NCBI GenBank assembly: GCA_021824385.1
Contig: JAKAKU010000088.1
Span: forward strand, 1-5,218
DNA from: a bacterium
GTDB lineage: Bacteria; Patescibacteriota; Microgenomatia; UBA8517
Reading direction: 5' to 3'
DNA: 5,218 bases
The number at the start of each line of letters is the position of its first letter. The stretch's first letter is position 1. Below, one piece after another: positions 1-4,945 of the stretch. Under the pieces are notes generated by a model. The model was not told the DNA's origin. It saw only the letters and a list, made by a program, of their open reading frames with translations, and did no database searches. The position numbers and the translations under genes were made by a program.

Positions 1-249
1 ATTTTAGGAATTTTCCCATTTGAAGATAAACAAGTTGCGGGAGTGAAGATTATGTCAGGAAAAATTACCGTTAAAGACACCATTATTGTCAGCCGAGGGG
101 ATACCGAGCTATTTCGTGCAAAAGTTGTTTCAATTAGAAAGCAAAAAGACCAAATTAATGAAGCCCGCGAGGGACAAGAGTGTGGAATTATTTTTGAGCC
201 TCAGAAAGATTTTCTTGTACGTGACAAGCTTACTGCTGTTAAAGCTTGA
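1..249 (+). CDS. infB: Translation initiation factor IF-2, C-terminal fragment (5' end outside window)
   Basis: IF-2 is the GTPase that brings initiator tRNA to the small ribosomal subunit and promotes subunit joining. Only the last 82 residues are here, open from base 1 in frame 1 and ending at a TGA. They match the final beta-barrel (domain IV, the part that binds the fMet-tRNA acceptor end). The visible pattern is VAGVKIMSGKI, then a beta-rich stretch, then SIRKQKDQINEAREGQECGI, which parallels the family motif of the type '[20 protein letters not shown]'. The end after 'RDKLTAVKA' is where IF-2 normally stops, so the 3' end is intact. The GTP-binding domain lies upstream and cannot be judged. 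The downstream neighbour is an NrnA-like gene, as in the common infB-rbfA-nrnA order but without rbfA. Identification is by sequence motif and is secure. Confidence 0.93.
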   Translation: MLGIFPFEDKQVAGVKIMSGKITVKDTIIVSRGDTELFRAKVVSIRKQKDQINEAREGQECGIIFEPQKDFLVRDKLTAVKA

Positions 250-260
250 ATTCACCGTCT

Positions 261-293
261 CAAATAGGGAAGCTCTGTACATAGCTTCATTTG
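261..293 (+). other. Hairpin between infB and the NrnA-like gene
   Basis: An inverted repeat lies 11 bases after the infB stop. The inner stem GAAGCT (269-274) pairs with AGCTTC (283-288) around an 8-nt loop. An outer stem CAAAT (261-265) pairs with ATTTG (289-293), and three unpaired bases sit on the left arm. No T-run follows, so it is not a classical intrinsic terminator. It may stabilise the infB mRNA 3' end or weakly attenuate read-through. Its right arm overlaps the candidate -35 box at 291. The pairing is seen in the sequence; the function is inferred. Confidence 0.45.
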
Positions 294-319
294 AATAAAC
301 TGCCCCTATACGCTATAAT
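291..319 (+). promoter_or_regulatory. Sigma70-type promoter placed for a leaderless transcript
   Basis: A -35 box TTGAAT (291-296, 4 of 6 consensus) and a perfect -10 box TATAAT (314-319) are separated by the optimal 17 bp. The ATG at 327 starts 8 bases after the end of the -10 box, where transcription normally begins. No Shine-Dalgarno sequence lies before that ATG. The predicted mRNA would therefore start at or within a base of the start codon. This also decides the start: the earlier in-frame TTG at 291 is part of the -35 box and would lie upstream of the transcript. No experimental start site is available. Confidence 0.72.
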
Positions 320-326
320 CCGCCAA

Positions 327-1154
327 ATGACACCTGCACTCACCCAAGCTCTCCAAGACTCAAAATCGGTGTGTATTATGCTCCCTAAGTCTCCCTATCT
401 TGATCAAGTTGCAGCCGCGTTGGGGCTTTTTTTGGCTCTTAAAGACAAAAACCCAACTATTTTTTGTGATACACCAATGACGGTTGAATTTAATCGTCTT
501 ATTGGAGTGAATAAAATTAGTGCCAGTGTGGGAAATAAAAACCTCATTGTGAAACTTATTAATTATCCGCTGGCAAACGTAGAGCGCGTTAACTACGACG
601 TCGATGGAAATGATTTGTTTTTGGCAGTGTTCCCTCAGCCCGGAGTCCTTCCTCCTACCAAAGACAACGTGCAAATTAGCTATTCAGGAGTTGCAGCTGA
701 TACGGTAATTTTAGTAGGGGGAGCAAATGAAACACATTTCCCACTGCTTTCTCAAAAAGACTTTTTGGAAATGAAGGTGGTTCATGTGGGTATCACCGAT
801 ATTGCGCTCCCTGGAAGAACAATACTCTCACTCGCTAAGGCTGCTTCTTCTATTTCAGAAGTTGTTGCGGGCTATTTGTTTGAAATGGATGCAGTAACAA
901 CCGATGACATCGCGACAAACCTTTTTATTGGACTCTCAGAGGGAACCAGAAATTTCACAACAAGCACGGTAACTGCTCAAACATTTACGCTCGCAGGAAA
1001 GCTTTTGGAAAAAGGAGCGAGACGTGAACAAATGAAGGCTTTTGTGCCAAAGCCCACGCCAACTGTCCCTGCTCCGACAACTTCTCCTGCAAACCCCAAT
1101 GTACCGAAGTCTTGGGTTGAACCCAAGATTTATAAAGGGACTTCTGTAAGTTAA
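327..1154 (+). CDS. Degenerate DHH-superfamily (NrnA-like) protein, predicted catalytically inactive
   Basis: This 275-residue product has the overall plan of NrnA, the DHH-DHHA1 enzyme that degrades nano-RNAs and pAp. Residues 12-39 resemble the N-terminal Rossmann strand and helix (S-P-Y-L-D-Q-V-A-A-A-L-G-L-F-L-A-L for the usual N-P-D-G-D-A-x-G-S-x-L-A-L). Residues 193-231 resemble the DHHA1 region (DDIATNLFIGLSEGT, then TAQTFTLAGKLLEKGA). Key metal ligands are missing: the first Asp of DxD is Tyr24, the DHH motif is replaced by around VGITD (154-158), and the motif-IV Asp is Gly206. Residues about 240-275 form a Pro/Thr-rich tail ending in IYKGTSVS. I chose ATG 327 over TTG 291 because of the promoter just upstream and because family similarity begins after it. 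The position after infB matches nrnA in the usual cluster. It may be an RNA-binding or regulatory pseudoenzyme. The fold assignment is an inference from motifs. Confidence 0.68.
   Translation: MTPALTQALQDSKSVCIMLPKSPYLDQVAAALGLFLALKDKNPTIFCDTPMTVEFNRLIGVNKISASVGNKNLIVKLINYPLANVERVNYDVDGNDLFLAVFPQPGVLPPTKDNVQISYSGVAADTVILVGGANETHFPLLSQKDFLEMKVVHVGITDIALPGRTILSLAKAASSISEVVAGYLFEMDAVTTDDIATNLFIGLSEGTRNFTTSTVTAQTFTLAGKLLEKGARREQMKAFVPKPTPTVPAPTTSPANPNVPKSWVEPKIYKGTSVS
1111..1127. repeat. Perfect 17-bp palindrome inside the 3' end of the NrnA-like gene
   Basis: CTTGGGTT-G-AACCCAAG is a perfect inverted repeat with 8-bp arms and a single central base. It ends 3 bases before TATAAA (1131-1136), a 5-of-6 match to a -10 box, and about 60 bp before the next gene. 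The geometry is that of a dimeric repressor operator over the spacer and -35 region of a promoter for the gene at 1189. As RNA it could form a 6-bp stem with a TTGAA loop. It lies in codons for LGWVEPK-like sequence, so chance under coding constraint is possible. Confidence 0.35.
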
Positions 1155-1174
1155 AACTAAAAACACCATAAGTT

Positions 1175-1180
1175 GAAGGG
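1175..1180 (+). promoter_or_regulatory. Ribosome binding site for the gene at 1189
   Basis: GAAGGG lies 8 bases before the ATG at 1189 and matches the core of a Shine-Dalgarno sequence. It supports that start codon. It contrasts with the nrnA-like, rpsO and pnp genes, which have no such motif. Confidence 0.6.
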
Positions 1181-1188
1181 ATTTTGGA

Positions 1189-1530
1189 ATGGATGTCTTT
1201 CGTATTCTGGGTTGGTTGCTATTGAAGTTTGTTCCACACAGATTCTTTACGGTCATTGATGTGGAGAAGAAGTCACGGGATCAAATGCAAAAAGCCGTCG
1301 CTTTAGAATGGCCACGAGGAAGATTTCACTTCGTGTATTTGGTTGAGCTCTACCCCGGGAACAAATGGGTACCGGAGCCGTGGCAGGAAGAATATGTGCT
1401 GGGTCTGTACCGGTCTGCTGACGAGATATGGGACACAGTCGATACCGTGAGTCTGAATGTTTCGAAGCAACGAAAAACAGACGGGGATCGACATGTTATA
1501 CCCGAATGGGTGTTCGTGTTGGTTCTATAA
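1189..1530 (+). CDS. Hypothetical protein, 113 residues
   Basis: I do not recognise this family. The ATG has a GAAGGG ribosome binding site 8 bases upstream, and the gene is followed 15 bases after its stop by a strong terminator, so it is very likely expressed. The product begins with a hydrophobic, aromatic stretch (MDVFRILGWLLLKFV, residues 1-15), possibly a short membrane-associated or amphipathic helix. It is too short and too early followed by His/Arg for a confident signal peptide. The centre is rich in Trp, Tyr and acidic residues (EWPRGRFHFVYLVELYPGNKWVPEPWQEEY, in two parts around residues 40-69), which suggests a compact mixed alpha/beta domain. No catalytic motif is evident. Codons such as CCG, GGG and CGG occur here but are rare in the neighbouring pnp gene. 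It sits in the place normally held by truB/ribF and converges with yjjX. Confidence 0.7.
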   Translation: MDVFRILGWLLLKFVPHRFFTVIDVEKKSRDQMQKAVALEWPRGRFHFVYLVELYPGNKWVPEPWQEEYVLGLYRSADEIWDTVDTVSLNVSKQRKTDGDRHVIPEWVFVLVL

Positions 1531-1545
1531 ATCTTAAAGACGGAA

Positions 1546-1573
1546 GGGCGCTCATGTTGAGCGCCCATTTTTT
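1546..1573 (+). terminator. Rho-independent terminator between convergent genes
   Basis: A perfect 9-bp GC-rich stem, GGGCGCTCA (1546-1554) with TGAGCGCCC (1558-1566), closes a 3-nt TGT loop and is followed by A and six T (1568-1573). This is a textbook intrinsic terminator for the plus strand and ends the unit containing the gene at 1189 and perhaps infB. The T-run overlaps the stop codon of yjjX on the other strand. Read in the minus direction the same stem follows the yjjX stop at once, but only a broken T-rich stretch (complement of 1536-1545) follows it, so it would be a weaker terminator there. Confidence 0.92.
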
Positions 1574-2108
1574 ATGAATCCCAGTAAAACTCTGGATGTT
1601 TGAACGGGATGAATGCGCAAATGACGGCCGGCAGTGGATATGTTTCTCGCGTGAGTACATTGTCAGACACCATGCCAATTGTTCCGTTTCCTTGCTTCAA
1701 GTTTTCCTTTCCAAAAAACTCATCGCTTGCCGGTCCAAACTCTGCGCCTTTGCGGATCATTGCAGCAATCTTTGGAGGAATGGTAAAACTGGCAGATCTG
1801 CTTTTACTTTCCCTTCCATCTTTGGCAACCACAAATATCCATGTGTATTCTTGCATGACACCGCCAAAGTCTTCCGTCCCTCCTTCAACACCAACCCAGA
1901 AATCAGCATCGGGACATGCTTCGCGCGAATGTCGCGCCCGATTTTTCGCCCCATTTAATGTTTGCTCACTGACAATGGGCTGTTTTGAAATGCCCGAGGG
2001 GGCGTCGTACCCGACCACTTCTACATCCTCAAACGGAAAGAGTTCTCGAAACCCACGTTTAACGAGACTAATCTTAACTGGATTCATTGAACCAACTACT
2101 ATTTTCAT
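1572..2108 (-). CDS. yjjX: Inosine/xanthosine triphosphatase, YjjX family (DUF84)
   Basis: YjjX-family enzymes hydrolyse non-canonical purine nucleoside triphosphates (ITP, XTP) to the diphosphates and so keep deaminated purines out of nucleic acids. They act in the cytoplasm. The 178-residue product matches the family over its full length (E. coli YjjX is about 170 residues). It begins MKIVVGSMNPVKI (family: VGSTNPVK), then PSGISKQPIVSEQTLNGAKNRA (residues about 38-59), then FWVGVEGG (about 70-77), then the helix-rich C-terminal half with FGKENLKQGNGTIGMVSDNVLTRETYPLPAVICAF in two blocks. Met replaces the usual Thr in STNPVK. The start fits the family N-terminus exactly. Upstream, a purine-rich GGAAAGTGAG (minus strand, 2114-2123) ends 5 bases before the ATG and may serve as ribosome binding site. 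It is transcribed against the cluster and uses GGG, CGG and CGC codons more than pnp does, so it looks like an insertion into the block. Confidence 0.92.
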   Translation of the reverse strand: MKIVVGSMNPVKISLVKRGFRELFPFEDVEVVGYDAPSGISKQPIVSEQTLNGAKNRARHSREACPDADFWVGVEGGTEDFGGVMQEYTWIFVVAKDGRESKSRSASFTIPPKIAAMIRKGAEFGPASDEFFGKENLKQGNGTIGMVSDNVLTRETYPLPAVICAFIPFKHPEFYWDS

Positions 2109-2282
2109 ATGTTCTCACTTTCCATACTTATTACGACTGCCTGATGGTAAGCGTCTTTGGTCACAAACGCAATGTTTTGCATTTTGAGTGTGTCTCTGTT
2201 AAACTACGTTCTAGATGTTCACTTAGGTTCTCGGTTGCCAACCGATTACTTGAGAGATACATGACGACTTACCTAAAAATAT
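2109..2282. other. Divergent intergenic region between yjjX and rpsO
   Basis: These 174 bases separate two genes that start outward and should hold promoters for both. No strong pair of boxes is visible. For rpsO, TTGCCA (2235-2240, 5 of 6 for a -35) has only a poor -10 partner near 2256-2263. TTGAGA (2250-2255) with TAAAAAT (2274-2280) would start transcription inside the gene. For yjjX, an A/T-rich TAATAAGTAT on the minus strand just upstream of its ribosome binding site is a weak -10 candidate. I see no tRNA, small gene or repeat array here. Confidence 0.5.
2231..2245 (+). other. Small hairpin upstream of rpsO
   Basis: TCGGTT (2231-2236) pairs perfectly with AACCGA (2240-2245) around a GCC loop, 37 bases before the rpsO ATG. 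No T-run follows, so it is not a terminator. In several bacteria S15 represses its own synthesis by binding a structured rpsO leader, so this could be part of such an element if transcription begins upstream of it. It also overlaps the TTGCCA -35-like box, so the symmetry could instead act as a DNA site. The function is inference. Confidence 0.35.
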
Positions 2283-2549
2283 ATGGCATTATCACGAGAT
2301 CAAAAACTCGAAATCATTCAAAAATTTGCACGAGAAAAGGGTGACACCGGTTCTCCTGAAGTGCAGATTGCGCTTCTTACCGCTCAAATCGAGCAGCTTG
2401 TAGGCCACTTGAAAGAACATAATAAAGATATTCACTCACGACGAGGACTTCTTTCTATGGTTGCAAAACGACGACGACTTTTGAGTTACCTCTCTAAACA
2501 TGATGTTGAACGATTTGAAAAAGTCCGTGTGGACTTGGGTCTCAAGTAA
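2283..2549 (+). CDS. rpsO: Small-subunit ribosomal protein uS15
   Basis: S15 binds the central domain of 16S rRNA, is a primary binder in 30S platform assembly, and contributes to an intersubunit bridge. The 88-residue product has the family's normal length (E. coli 89). It shows the conserved core [16 protein letters not shown], then [16 protein letters not shown], then the basic [12 protein letters not shown] segment, covering the rRNA-contacting His, Asp, Ser and Arg residues. The start at ATG 2283 gives the family's usual N-terminus. No Shine-Dalgarno sequence precedes it; the upstream bases are A-rich (CTAAAAATAT). It lies 29 bases upstream of pnp, the arrangement found in many bacteria, where both genes are often co-transcribed. 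The divergent region upstream indicates that transcription starts afresh here and not from infB. Confidence 0.97.
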   Translation: MALSRDQKLEIIQKFAREKGDTGSPEVQIALLTAQIEQLVGHLKEHNKDIHSRRGLLSMVAKRRRLLSYLSKHDVERFEKVRVDLGLK

Positions 2550-2564
2550 TGCTGTTAACTACTT

Positions 2565-2570
2565 TATAAT
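2565..2570 (+). promoter_or_regulatory. -10 box directly before pnp, placed for a leaderless transcript
   Basis: A perfect TATAAT lies in the 29-base gap between rpsO and pnp, with 8 bases between its end and the pnp ATG. Transcription from it would start at or just before the ATG. No Shine-Dalgarno sequence is present. A good -35 box is lacking: the 17-bp position holds TCAAGT, and there is no TG extension. A pnp-proximal promoter between rpsO and pnp is also known in E. coli. Rated lower than the promoter at 291 because of the missing -35. Confidence 0.5.
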
Positions 2571-2578
2571 TAATAAAA

Positions 2579-4918
2579 ATGTCTGAAATCACAAAATCAA
2601 TAGAAATTGCAGGTCGTACACTTACCCTCAAGACTGGCAAACTCGCTCCTCAAGCTGGAATTGCAGTTCTCGCTCAATATGGCGAAACAGTGGTACTTGT
2701 TACTGCAACTTCTGCTCCTCTTAAACAAGAACTCGATTATTTCCCTCTTTCAGTTGAATACCAAGAAAGACTCTATGCAGGAGGAAGAATTAAAGGTTCT
2801 CGTTGGGTAAAGCGTGAAGGCCGCCCCACAGACGAAGAAATTCTTTCAGGCCGCGTAATCGACCGCTCCATTCGCCCCTTATTCCCTAAAACATATAAAA
2901 AAGAAGTGCAAGTTATTGCAACGGTTATGTCGGTTGACCTGGAAAACGATCCAACAACAACCGCAGCTTTTGCAGTGTCAGCAGCACTCACTGCTTCAAA
3001 CCTTCCATTTGGAGGCCCTGTTTCAGTGCTTTCTGTTGGACTCATTGATGGAAAATTTATTTTGAATCCAACCAACCTTCAGGAGAAAGATTCGCTTATG
3101 GACCTCACAGTTTCTGCAACAAAAGATGCCATTATTATGGTTGAAGCAGGAGCAAAAGAAGTCAGTGAAGATGATGTAATCGGCGGAATTGAATTTGCTC
3201 AAAAAGAAAGTAAAAAATTGTTTGCATTCTTTAATGAATTTGCCAAAGAAGTTGGAAACAAAAAAGAAGAATACACCGAAAAGGAAGCCCCAGCAGAGCT
3301 CGTTAAGAAAATTGAAAAAGCTGCAAAGGCAAAACTCCCAGCAGTTGTTGAATCCCTTTCAAAAGTTGAGAGTGGACGCTCAACAGAATTTGACGATTTA
3401 GTAACTGAACTTTCAGAAGGACTGGAAGACGAAGAGAAGTCATTTGTGTACGGAATTCTGGACCACATGAAGAAAGAATATTTGCGCGAAATGATTCTTT
3501 CAGGAAAACGCATTGATGGACGGAAGCTCGATGAAATTCGACCGCTTTCAAGTATGGTTGGAGTACTTCCACGAACTCACGGTTCAGCTCTTTTCCAAAG
3601 AGGAGCAACACAAGTGCTTACCGTAGCTACTATTGGTTCACTTTCAAACGGACAACTTTTGGAGTCGTCTGAAGGGGAAACTGAGAAAAACTACATCCAC
3701 CATTATGTAATGCCTCCATTTTCAACGGGGGAAACAGGACGAGTTGGACAACCTGGACGACGAGAAATTGGACATGGAGCGCTCGCTGAACGCGCACTTC
3801 TCCCCGTTCTTCCTGATGAAAAAACATTCCCGTATGCCATCCGACTAGTTTCCGAAGTACTTTCAAGTAATGGCTCAACCTCTATGGCTTCGACATGTGG
3901 TTCGACACTCGCACTTATGGATTCAGGAGTACCAATTATTCGACCGGTTTCTGGTATCGCCATGGGACTCGTAATTGAAAGTGACAAGCGATTTGCCGTG
4001 ATGAGTGATATCGCGGGAATTGAAGACTTCAATGGAGATATGGACTTTAAAGTAACCGGAACTGAAAAAGGAATTACCGGTCTTCAACTTGACGTTAAGA
4101 CATTGAATCTTTCTGCAAAGATTCTTAAAGAAGCAATTGAGCAGGCTAAAGTTGGACGCGCGTTTATCTTAAAGCACATGCTTTCAACAATCGCTGAACC
4201 AAGAGCTGAAGTTTCAAAGTATGCACCAAAGGTTGTTACGATTCACATTGATCCATTGAAGATTGGAGAAGTAGTTGGACCTGGTGGCAAGAGCATTAAG
4301 AAGATTATTGCGGAAACAGGAGCACGAGTGGAGATTAGTGATGATGGATCAGTTGATATTTCAGCGGTAGACGCAGAGGCAGTTGATAAAGCAGTGAAAT
4401 GGGTTGAGTCAATTGTAAAAGTTCCAATGCCTGGAGAAATTTATGAAGGAGAGGTTGTCAGAATTGAGCGATTTGGAGCATTTGTTGAAATTCTTCCTGG
4501 AAAAGACGGACTCGTGCATGTATCAGACATGTCAGAAGGATTTGTGAGTAACCCTGAAGACATTGTTTCCCTAAATCAAAAAGTAACCGTCAGAGTGAAA
4601 GAAGTTGATACGATGGGAAGAATCAACCTTTCGTTGAACCTCGACCCAGCAGTTGATCAAGCAAAACAAGAACGATCTCGTGAAGGTGGAGACGGTGGAC
4701 GAGGCGGAAACAGTGGAGGCGGATCATTTGAAAGACGGCCTCAACGAAGTTTTGACAGAGGTAACAGTCGAGGACCACGACGAGACAATGGACCACGAAC
4801 AGGAGCGCCGAGACGCGACTTCGGACGACGTGATCGCGAAGATGCAACTGGTGGACCTCATTTCCCCACAAGTCGCTTGGTGAGTTCAGAACCTACCCAA
4901 GGGCGATTTAATCGTTAA
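2579..4918 (+). CDS. pnp: Polynucleotide phosphorylase (polyribonucleotide nucleotidyltransferase)
   Basis: PNPase degrades RNA 3' to 5' using phosphate, releasing nucleoside diphosphates, and can add tails in reverse. It works as a cytoplasmic trimer. The 779 residues hold all domains in order: first RNase PH domain (about 10-145, with KREGRP at 78-83 and IDRSIRPLFP after it); all-helical linker (about 150-300, Lys/Glu-rich); second RNase PH domain (about 310-540, with FQRG 339-342, GETGRVGQPGRREIGHG from 384 and SSNGSTS 429-435); KH domain (about 550-610, GPGG loop 567-570); and S1 domain (about 619-688). Asp483, Asp489 and Lys491 line up with the E. coli catalytic Asp486, Asp492 and Lys494, so it should be active. 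The final 91 residues (689-779) are a low-complexity tail with 19 Arg and 17 Gly, making the protein longer than E. coli PNPase (711). Glycine is mostly GGA and arginine often CGA. No ribosome binding site precedes the ATG. Confidence 0.97.
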   Translation: MSEITKSIEIAGRTLTLKTGKLAPQAGIAVLAQYGETVVLVTATSAPLKQELDYFPLSVEYQERLYAGGRIKGSRWVKREGRPTDEEILSGRVIDRSIRPLFPKTYKKEVQVIATVMSVDLENDPTTTAAFAVSAALTASNLPFGGPVSVLSVGLIDGKFILNPTNLQEKDSLMDLTVSATKDAIIMVEAGAKEVSEDDVIGGIEFAQKESKKLFAFFNEFAKEVGNKKEEYTEKEAPAELVKKIEKAAKAKLPAVVESLSKVESGRSTEFDDLVTELSEGLEDEEKSFVYGILDHMKKEYLREMILSGKRIDGRKLDEIRPLSSMVGVLPRTHGSALFQRGATQVLTVATIGSLSNGQLLESSEGETEKNYIHHYVMPPFSTGETGRVGQPGRREIGHGALAERALLPVLPDEKTFPYAIRLVSEVLSSNGSTSMASTCGSTLALMDSGVPIIRPVSGIAMGLVIESDKRFAVMSDIAGIEDFNGDMDFKVTGTEKGITGLQLDVKTLNLSAKILKEAIEQAKVGRAFILKHMLSTIAEPRAEVSKYAPKVVTIHIDPLKIGEVVGPGGKSIKKIIAETGARVEISDDGSVDISAVDAEAVDKAVKWVESIVKVPMPGEIYEGEVVRIERFGAFVEILPGKDGLVHVSDMSEGFVSNPEDIVSLNQKVTVRVKEVDTMGRINLSLNLDPAVDQAKQERSREGGDGGRGGNSGGGSFERRPQRSFDRGNSRGPRRDNGPRTGAPRRDFGRRDREDATGGPHFPTSRLVSSEPTQGRFNR

Positions 4919-4933
4919 GACCTACTTACAAAC

Positions 4934-4939
4934 AGGAAG
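4934..4939 (+). promoter_or_regulatory. Ribosome binding site for the gene at 4946
   Basis: AGGAAG lies 6 bases before the ATG at 4946, a good Shine-Dalgarno match that fixes that start. A TTTAAT (4907-4912, 5 of 6 for a -10 box) overlaps the end of pnp but has no -35 partner, so co-transcription with pnp is as likely as a separate promoter. Confidence 0.55.
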
Positions 4940-4945
4940 CGTGAT

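Noticed and set aside
291..326. TTG start extending the NrnA-like protein by 12 residues
   Set aside because: The TTG is the -35 box of a near-ideal promoter whose transcript begins about 327, and the extension has no family similarity.
1111..1127. Palindrome as a terminator of the NrnA-like gene
   Set aside because: It lies before the stop codon and is followed by ATTTATA, not a T-run.
1600..2187. Long plus-strand open frame of 195 residues opposite yjjX
   Set aside because: It is the antisense shadow of yjjX, which matches its family over the full length. The shadow's product is low-complexity (Ser/Pro/Thr) with no ribosome binding site.
2109..2282. tRNA or small RNA gene in the divergent intergenic region
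   Set aside because: No cloverleaf, T-loop signature or terminator is visible; only one short hairpin is present.
2087..2344. Plus-strand frame spanning the yjjX start, the intergenic region and the rpsO start
   Set aside because: It overlaps two well-supported genes in other frames, has no recognisable product and no start signal.
4653..4883. Open frame within the PNPase tail in another frame
   Set aside because: The repetitive GA-rich tail codons leave the alternative frame open. The pnp frame continues naturally from the S1 domain to its stop.
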